Source of the DNA: Megaleporinus macrocephalus
Taxonomy: Eukaryota; Chordata; Actinopteri; Characiformes; Anostomidae
DNA length: 64,000 nt
NCBI GenBank assembly: GCA_021613375.1
Contig: CM038708.1
Coordinates: 31,353,559-31,417,558 of the forward strand
Direction: 5' to 3'
A model generated the notes under the pieces. It saw only the letters and a program-made list of their open reading frames with translations, was not told the origin of the DNA and searched no databases. Made by a program: the position numbers and the translations under genes. Positions 56,350 through 64,000 of this stretch are shown piece by piece; position 1 is the stretch's first letter; each line of letters opens with the position of its first letter.

Positions 56350-59300
56350 CTGCAGTTGGGAGAAAGACAACGAGGAATGATTAATCACTGCTGTCTTCAA
56401 TCACCACCAGTTCTTTTATGAAATGTCAGTGATTCATCACAGTATGTCAGATATCACTGTATAAAAACCAAGTTCACTATTGAAGCGTTCCATTCCCACG
56501 TAAACTGTGTTGCAGACACGTATAAAATAATTCTAATATGACTTTAATATTGAATATGTATGTTTCACACAAATACAAGAGCTGCAGTTAAGAAAGTATA
56601 GCAAAGAGAATGAACTTCTCGTAAAAGTAACATCAAGAATGCCTGATATTTGAAAAGCGTTGACTGAATCTTACTGATCAAATAGCTATTCAGTTATTTT
56701 ATGAAATGTATAGAACTAGATAGCCTAACTGCAGTTTACTATTGGGGTTTTATTATTATTACTATTTTTGAAAAGATTTTTGCACCATTCACAGCACAAC
56801 ACTAACATTTCTATATGAATACCCCTTATGATAAACTTAAAGTTAGTATCGTTGTGTGAATCCAGGCCACATCGGTACATCATTAGTAATAAACCTTAAT
56901 TATCAAGTCTTAATTATTTTCTTAATATTTTCTGAAAATGATCTCATGTATTGGTTTAGGGTTTGTCATGTGCACTTGAATTTTGTGAATGAACTGTTAT
57001 TTGGGTCGACCTGTTATACAGTTTACTCTGACTAGTGCATCAAACCAGAGGAAAAACTAAATTAAACCAAATATATAAAAAGCAGGAACCAGCCAACAGG
57101 CAACCCCTTCATCTGTATTAACTATATTTGCTGAAAAGTTAGACTTGTGGAGACTTGTCAGTTCTTACAGTCGAAGATGAGCATGAGCCTGTCATAAGGT
57201 GAAGAAAATATTTCTTAAGTATGAAGATTTCATGTTTGTGAATGCTGAGATTGTCATTCGCTGCTTGTGTGGAGAAAAAACCCAATAAACTTTCAAATCA
57301 AAAGAAAGGTGCTTTCCCCAAAATGTTCCACAGCTTCCTTCTCTTCTGAAGTCACCTTTCTTTGTTTTGGAACTTGACAGACTGATGGTGAGCACAAAGC
57401 TAAATATCAGGCTGATGAAGCAACTGAGGGAGATGACTCATCACTTTCCTAGGAAAACTCGCTAAATCAGATATTAGTCAGTGGGTTGAGTAAGAACAGC
57501 TGATTGACGTATCAGCATACTGTACTTGAGAAAAGCTGTTACCATGGGGTCGGGGTAGATGTCAGGGTCCAGGTGGATGAGCTGGGGGTAGAGGGCTATG
57601 TAGTCTCCTTTTCTAATGGCTGCTGTAGTACCGGAGTCCAACGTGAGCATGAAGTCATTGTGTGCAACTCGTATCATAATAGAGGCGCTGGACAGACGTA
57701 GAGCTTCCTTGATAATGCTCTCTGTAAAGAAATTCAACAGACATGGACAGATTTTTATCCACTCTGGGAGTAACTCTTCCTGTGCAAAGATCAACATACT
57801 AGCTTTAGTCAGGGCACAATTCAAAATCCAGCTCAGTCGGCTGGTCTGGAACACATTTCATTTCATTTTAGTAGCATCAAAAGAATTTGAGTGAGATGAT
57901 TTTTGTATAAACTACTGCACAGCTCTGCCACAAATGAAAACAGAAACTCTGTTTCCTGCCTTTATCGTAGGAGAGCAGAAAAGCAAACATTACAGCTAAG
58001 CTTGTATGTGAAGTTCACTGTAATAGATTAGGCGTCTGGTGTAACAGTCAGTAAAAAAGTTTGGTAAATCAACACAAATTCTAATTCATGCACTAAAGTA
58101 TGTAGTTTGAAAAGTATTCTTCACACAGAGCACAAAGTATCAGCACAATAATATAAAATCTAAAATAAAATCTAATCTATTTTATTCACGACATCTCACA
58201 TTTTTAATGAATACGTGAATACAAAATCCTAAAAAATAATATTGGAAACTATGTAGAATTGAGCAGTGACACTACATGACAATCAAGCCTTCAATTGAAG
58301 AAACTCTACACAATGGCAAAGTGGGTAATTAGGAAGGGTGGGAGAATTACTGGTGGTCCGGTGATTTTAGATTTTTTGGTTACAGTGGGCAACAATGCAA
58401 AATTTGGGCACCCCAGATAAAATGGCATTTTGCTTATTTTCCCTACAAACAACACATCTAAACGTTTTTATATACAGTCACTGTTTATTTTCATATTGGA
58501 AAAAAGAAAACATAAAACGTCTGTGTGTGTATGTTCTGGCATATGTAATATTTTATGTTCATTTTTTCCTCACTACTAAATAAAGAGAAATTGTTGACTA
58601 AAATAAATACAGGACATACCATGCTTAAATGTGGTGTCTGTAGACAATGTGTAGCTTATATTCCAAGTTACATGACTGTTCAAACTTTTGCATACGACTG
58701 TATGAACTCGAACACATACATTACTATTCACTTAATTTGCATTCATATAAAACCAATTTTGCTGCAGACACATGTATAAAAGGACTTTAGTATGATGCTA
58801 ATATTCTACAGGTTTTATACAATGTGTAATAAAAGGATTCTAATATTCTACAGGTTTTATACAATGTGTAATAAAAGGATTCTAATATTCTACAGGTTTT
58901 ATACAATGTGTAGAGAGCTTAAAAATTAAGCAATATAACTTATGAGTAAATGTAATAATTTAAAATGCCTCATATTCAAAAAGTGAAGTTCGCTGATCAA
59001 ATAGCTCCACTGGGTTATGACTAACTCGGCTGCAGAGGGGCTAAAACTGGCAGCTCACACTGCGAGAGTTAAACAACAGTCGACAAGGGACAATTCAAAC
59101 CAAAGTGTAAATTCCATGACATACAGTCACAACTCAAAAGAAAAGTAGAAAAGTTTCTGTTCCATTGCTCTAACAGTTCCCAGACGGCTGTTGCTGTACA
59201 CTGCTCCGGCACGCTGACGCGCTGCAATGTATCCAATTCATTTTCAATGGGAAGCGTTGGTTCTGTCAGACGCGGCAGCGCGGTGCATCATCGGTCTAGC

Positions 59301-62300
59301 GCGTCGGATTCGGAGGTTGCGGTGCGCCGAAATCTTGAACCGAGTCACACTTTATGCAAATGAATCCAGCCAACGCAATGCGTCTACCCAATGAGAAGAG
59401 GGTGGGTGTATGTAATATTCATATTCAGAACTAAATTAAAACACCCTCTTTTAGAGATGGACCGATCAGCGTTTTTGAGGCCGATTCCGATAGCCGATAT
59501 CGATCGAGGGAGGGGCTATATCCCAGAGCAGGGCTACATGTAGTTATTAGCGCAAGACATGAAACATGGTCTAAACTGGTTTATTGACATTTTTAACAAG
59601 TTCATGTTAAAACAGTAAGTAAATCAAACAAATATCCCCAATATTGTAATCCTTTAATTTAGACCCTTAATTTAAAACAAAAAATTAATTAAATAAATGC
59701 AGTCAAAACTGCAGTCATTAAACGCAGACTCTGGTTATTTTAAACGACAATCTGTAATTATTAAATGTAGATCTTGAATTGCTGCTGCTGTTCTGTTCGT
59801 ACCGGTCAGATCTGGTCTGCACTGGGTAATAACTGTTATTTGTTTTGTGCTAGCTGTGCGTGCTAGCTCTGCTGTTTGCTGATACTTACTGTATTCAGGC
59901 TTGTGGGGTTCTCTTAAAACCGTATCAGATTCGTAGTGTTAAACGTCTTTGTATTGGTTCCCCAACAAGACACATTAATTTTACTAATTTTACAAAGTAC
60001 CCTGAATGAGTCTGTGTCACATACGGCAACAAGCTGCTAGACGCAAACTGTTCTCGCGAGGCTTTCGAAAATGAAAGGGTATGTGTTTCCACCTAGCGGT
60101 TCAGGACCTGGCCGGACGCTAGCTGTAAATACAGAAATTAAGCTAATTTGTTTAACGCTATCGACCCAGTGTCAGGATCGACTAAAATGGAAAAATATCG
60201 GCGGATCACCGATCACATATTTTAATAAAAAATCGGCCAATACAGATACATAGCTGATCGATCCTTCCATCTCTACCCTCTTTTATATTTACATCTATCC
60301 CATGATTCCATTAGAGCTGCGGATTAATTCATGAATTCACGCTTTCGGACGCACCCGGAGAGTGCGTTCACATCCGTTGATGTTGACAGACCAGTGTAAA
60401 TACAGCTTAAGTTCACCCAACTAATGTTAATGTTACTTTTTACTCATCAATTTCTTTCATATTGTAATAAACAATGACAACTAAGTTGTGTATGTTTAAA
60501 AAAAGTTAACTGTGAGAATGTCATTCCATTCAAGAGCTTTTACTAAAGTTCTAATTTATCTGAGCTGCTCATCTTTATTTGTAGCCCCCTGCATGCCGTG
60601 CCTTGCCACTTTCAGTTTGCTCTTTTCCTGCATGATCTAGGAATGCCAGCCAATGCCAAGCACTTTTTGGATCCCCGCCTGCACAATGTCAGGAGCTGGG
60701 TACGCTGGCCTTGTTCGCGGGCCCCTCGACCGGGTGGTAATTGAGGATATCCGCTCAAACCACACAATTAGGTGGAACATAAGTTTCTTGGGACATTGAC
60801 TTGATGACTGAAGGAAGTGCCTCACTGCAAGTGAACAGTTCATTTTTAACCCAGTGTTTACAGTCTTTATACGTGTACAGGCTTCCAAATTACTTCCTGT
60901 TATGGTTTATAAAATACCTGACTGTTGTTTAATTACTCATTCTTTTGTTCCCCTCTTAGTCATAAAAAGAAGATTCCATCTGATGTTAAATTATTACGAC
61001 AAGACTTTCCATAGAAACTTTCAGAAACCTCAGACTGGATGTTTCATCAAAGCACGTCTGTAATACGGAAAGTGAAAATGTTCAATGTGAAAGTTACTAC
61101 AACAGAATCATCACCATTCTTTGACATTTCTAAAAGAAAATGTATCAAAACGTCACTAGTGCATGAAAATTATGTGCAATATTGATTTTGGTTTCTAAGG
61201 GGAATCCAGGGGTTTCAGAAATACTGAAATGAAATCTTAAAACTCAAACTGTAACTTAATTAAGTGCTCTTATCCACTGTAGAATAATTGCTTGACATTT
61301 GCTTAAAGAATGAGTGTTTTAGAAGAAAGACACCACTGTGTACCACAAAATAATGTTTTCTTTCCTCACACATCAAAACATGGATTGACAGGAACACATT
61401 ATCGCTGTCAGAAGAAAAACAGGTATCACCCTAATAATTTATTGCATTAACTGTTATGCATGCATTCTCTTAATTATTGTAACGTTAATATTTAGCAAAT
61501 ACTTTTTTATTTATCAGTATCTGTCAATCGCAGGACCTACCCAGCACAGTCATGGAGTCCAGCTGCTCTTTGGAGAGGCTTAATGGCACGTCATGGTCCT
61601 TCGCTGGCAAGACCTGGTCTACTTCAGCACGAACTGCAGCAAGAGCTTCTGGGCACCTGACAGTCAGAACACATGCAAACACAGATGATAAACATTAAAG
61701 CAACTGTTACTGCAGAAAGTCCAATTTACACAATGGCCAAGCTTACCCTAAATATAGTTAAGCCAAGCCAAGATACAAGTCTGATTTGCAGAATACAGCA
61801 AATAACCTTATAGTACCAGCTGGTAGACGCAGAAAGAAGAAGAATCCTGGTTTACATGTCATACTGTAGTGCATACTTACAGGTAGTTTCACACATAAAA
61901 CTTCAGGTAGGATCATTTAATGGCTTAAATAATACCAGCATTAAAACTAAGAAGCTGAAGTCTTCTTATTCGCCAGCTTCTTGTTTGAATCTTCCTGCTG
62001 CAACTGATTATTATATTATTATTATAACGCCTCACTATGTACCTGCAGCTCCATTGAACAGAAACAGCCTATCAGGGAGTCAGTAGCAATATTAACTGAA
62101 ATAATATCAAAAACACATTAAATAGTTTACAAACCTTGCGTTACCACTATGCACTACTAATGACGTGATCATGCGAGGTAGGATAAATTGCCAGTACACC
62201 GGTGCTGGCTAACCACCTGTGCTGGCTAACCGCAAGTTTGAGAACCCACATGTGATAAATGTAGGATCACGCTTATCAAAGGAAGGTAATTCTTTGCTGT

Positions 62301-64000
62301 GAAACAAGCAAAAACATGTAGAAGTAAAACAAGATCGGCACAAGAAACGGCTCAAAAACTGCTGCCAATGAGGGGTGGGGGGGTGGGGGGGGATGGGGGG
62401 GTCTCACCACTGATCTTTTAAGACAGAATTTTGATTATCATCTATGTTTGCTGTGAGAGCAAAACCTTGAAATAAAAATTTATCTGGTGATAAAAGAGCT
62501 CAGTAAAATCTGTGATAAGAAACCGGTACACCACAGAGAGTAAGTGAGGAGCTAGTGACCTGTGTCCAACCACTGAGCTCTGTCACGTCCATAACTGCTT
62601 CAGGCAGTAAGATCTTTTTTTTTTTTTTAGCTTTCCTTCGAATTTAACAGCTTTATATTGTGTTTATTCCTGGACAAGGAAACAGAAAATCAGTTTTTTT
62701 GCTACAAAATCTAAAACTACTAGACTCCCAACATCATAACATTTGAAAGAATTCATCCTCCATTTTTCTTGTAGCTCTTTTCTCCTGGGGGTCACATGAT
62801 TGTGTACAAAACAGTTATTTCTCTTATTTATTTTATTTTACCGGACCAATTTCCTAAACGTGCTGTGCAGCTTAGTTTCCATATATGGACTGTATGGACT
62901 GGGGAACAGAAAACATTTAGAAACGTTTAGACTTTGCATCAAATATTTAATTACAGAAAAGTTACTACTATTACTATTATGAGTATTATTATAAATATGT
63001 GTATCGTTTATAATTCACCCACATGTGCAAGTGGAAAAGCTGGGTCGGAACACAACAGGTAACACAGCAAGTTGACTGAATTCTTTTTTTATTAATCCAC
63101 CGGCTAAGACTGACTCCATATGGGGTAAGAAGTGGCAAGCGGCTTGCGGGGGCACTTGTCTTAATGCACACACAGTACATTTGCGGACTCGTATTCAATG
63201 GCTTTTGATAGGACTTATCAAAGTACAGTATTTAGGGGTGTGATTTCTTTTTATAATTATTGGCTGAATGTTTTTATCCTTCTTTCTGAGTAAATGCAGG
63301 AAACACTCTACCACTCAACATGCTTCTTTTTACTAAACCAAACTGGAATCTGAAATTTATAAAAAAATCATTTTTTAGTTTCATTCAAAGAATCAAATAA
63401 AGTGCTTAGTTCAAGGTTTTTTAGCACTAATGATTTTATGGCATGGCCATGCAATGGACTGGTGACGTAATCCTAATGCCCCCCCCAACTAGCAGGATAA
63501 AGAGGAAGATGCGGCAGCAATTTACTTGTGTAAACAGTACACTTGTTGGTGCATGTATGTAACGTACCTCAGTGTATAGTAGAGGCTCCAAAAGGCAGCT
63601 GGCAGTGTGTTGGCCTGCGACGCCCAAAGCATGCATACGTGTGTGCGTGCTTTCCCCATTTCATCCAAGTACATGTTATCAAACGCGTTCATCCTACGCT
63701 GAATAAGATCTGACATGCACATCCTTTGACAAAGTTTACCATGAAGCAACTTCTCCGCCAGCGCTTCCCTCGCCCGCAAAGCATGTACACACAGCTTGAT
63801 GGGCATGCCGGCTGCCAACACAGGGAACGCCCGGTCGAAAATCAAAAAGTCTTGCTTCGCCTTGTTCATGTATGTCCCGACAGCTCCCACGCTGTCTGCT
63901 TGTACTTCAGCCTTTTTGCCAAACAGTGTGAGGAACCCAGCCTCAAACATGATTCGGTTGGTGAAACACTGCAGTCCTTCCTCCTTCCAGCTGCCCTCGC
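56026..64000 (-). CDS. cyp7a1: cyp7a1, partial: last four exons (5' part beyond the right edge)
   Basis: ER-bound cytochrome P450 that 7-alpha-hydroxylates cholesterol, the first step of classical bile-acid synthesis. Visible in order: helices leading to the I-helix motif WASQANTLPAAFW, ExxR in KEALRLSS, the substrate/heme-side segment IALYPQLIHLDPDIYPDP, the heme loop PFGSGASKCPGRFFA with its Cys ligand, and the end AGLGILPPEQDVLVRYR. These match human CYP7A1 (WASQANTIPATFW, KESLRLSS, IALYPQLMHLDPEIYPDP, SRAGLGILPP) better than my recollection of CYP7B1 or CYP8B1. CYP8B1 genes are usually intronless, which also argues against it. Exons 1-2 are not in the window. Confidence 0.92.
57543..57721 (-). 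CDS. cyp7a1: cyp7a1 exon 5 (ExxR and substrate-region exon)
   Basis: Acceptor TTTCTTTACAG|AG, donor CCCATG|GTAACA, phase 1 to 0. Encodes ESIIKEALRLSSASIMIRVA, ending YIALYPQLIHLDPDIYPDPM. EALR is the ExxR K-helix motif. Confidence 0.95.
58798..58911 (+). repeat. 42-bp tandem repeat, 2.7 copies
   Basis: Unit CTAATATTCTACAGGTTTTA plus TACAATGTGTAATAAAAGGATT starts at 58798, 58840 and 58882. In a cyp7a1 intron. Confidence 0.95.
59453..60277 (-). mobile_element. non-autonomous DNA element, copy 2 (opposite orientation)
   Basis: Bounded by AGAGATGGACCGATC at the left and GATCGATCCTTCCATCTCT at the right, forming terminal inverted repeats. Internal blocks are the reverse complement of 34205-35140. 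Lies in a cyp7a1 intron. Confidence 0.75.
61541..61656 (-). CDS. cyp7a1: cyp7a1 exon 4
   Basis: Acceptor CTGACTGTCAG|G, donor CTGG|GTAGGT, phase 2 to 1. Encodes CPEALAAVRAEVDQVLPAKD, then HDVPLSLSKEQLDSMTVL, corresponding to human NPEAMKAATEEVKRTLENAG...LSQAELNDLPVL. Confidence 0.92.
62366..62403 (+). repeat. poly-G rich tract
   Basis: GAGGGGTGGGGGGGTGGGGG then GGGATGGGGGGGTCT: at least four G-runs in about 35 bp, so G-quadruplex potential on the plus strand (C-rich in the cyp7a1 transcript). Intronic. Confidence 0.8.
63568..64000 (-). CDS. cyp7a1: cyp7a1 exon 3 (runs off the window)
   Basis: Open to the right edge. Reads EGSWKEEGLQCFTNRIMFEA, then GFLTLFGKK, FPVLAAGMPIKLCVHALRAR and the I-helix ASQANTLPAAFWSLYYTL. 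Donor CTGAG|GTACGT, phase 2. The Asn-Thr in place of the usual acidic-Thr pair in the I-helix is typical of the CYP7/8 group. Confidence 0.93.

Larger units (their letters stand above)
57722..61540. other. cyp7a1 intron 4
   Basis: Holds the 42-bp tandem repeat, the DNA element at 59453-60277, and at 59170-59420 a GC-rich stretch (ACGCGCTGCAATG..., CAATGGGAAGCGTTGG) that resembles a common fish repeat. No exon seen. Confidence 0.5.

Overview
This window is nuclear DNA from a ray-finned fish. It is intron-rich and AT-rich, with vertebrate-type GT-AG splice sites, fish-type interspersed repeats (Tc1, hAT-like, LINE 3' ends, tRNA-derived SINE) and many dinucleotide microsatellites. Several repeat families resemble ones I associate with otophysan fishes (characins, catfishes, knifefishes). 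That lineage call is inference; I cannot name a species.

Three protein-coding genes were recognised, all on the minus strand, so each gene reads from high to low coordinates. (1) About 31.2-40.4 kb down to position 228 and beyond: asph (aspartate beta-hydroxylase / junctin / junctate locus). I placed 24 coding segments by splice sites, reading phase and remembered similarity to the human protein. They include two alternative first exons and a junctin-type alternative 3' terminal exon. The last hydroxylase exon lies left of the window. (2) 43381-51592, with a non-coding first exon near 52.7 kb: sdcbp (syntenin-1), complete, 8 coding exons, 308 codons. (3) 56026 to beyond 64000: cyp7a1 (cholesterol 7-alpha-hydroxylase), the last four exons; exons 1-2 lie to the right.

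The asph locus makes two kinds of protein. The long form joins exon 3 (27442-27513) to 11053-11109, then a chain of short phase-1 exons, TPR-like exons and the catalytic domain. The short, junctin-like form joins exon 3 to 20618-20659, 18610-18648 and a huge terminal exon, 15110-16797. That exon encodes about 560 residues of nearly uninterrupted Lys/Glu repeat, giving a predicted 676-678 aa protein against roughly 225 aa for human junctin. An alternative first exon at 31234-31279 has a perfect MEF2 consensus about 130 bp upstream, reminiscent of the muscle promoter known for the human locus.

Between exons the DNA is dominated by repeats. Two arrays of the same 24-bp minisatellite (672-2943 and 24066-26530) sit in two asph introns, with single degenerate copies at about 27.86 and 28.24 kb inside a local tandem duplication. 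Other repeats include a hAT-type element with a perfect 8-bp target-site duplication, a decayed Tc1 element, a tRNA-derived SINE with target-site duplication, LINE remnants, two inverted copies of one DNA-element family (34.2 and 59.5 kb), and several long hairpins. I saw no tRNA, rRNA, CRISPR or plus-strand protein gene that I could support.
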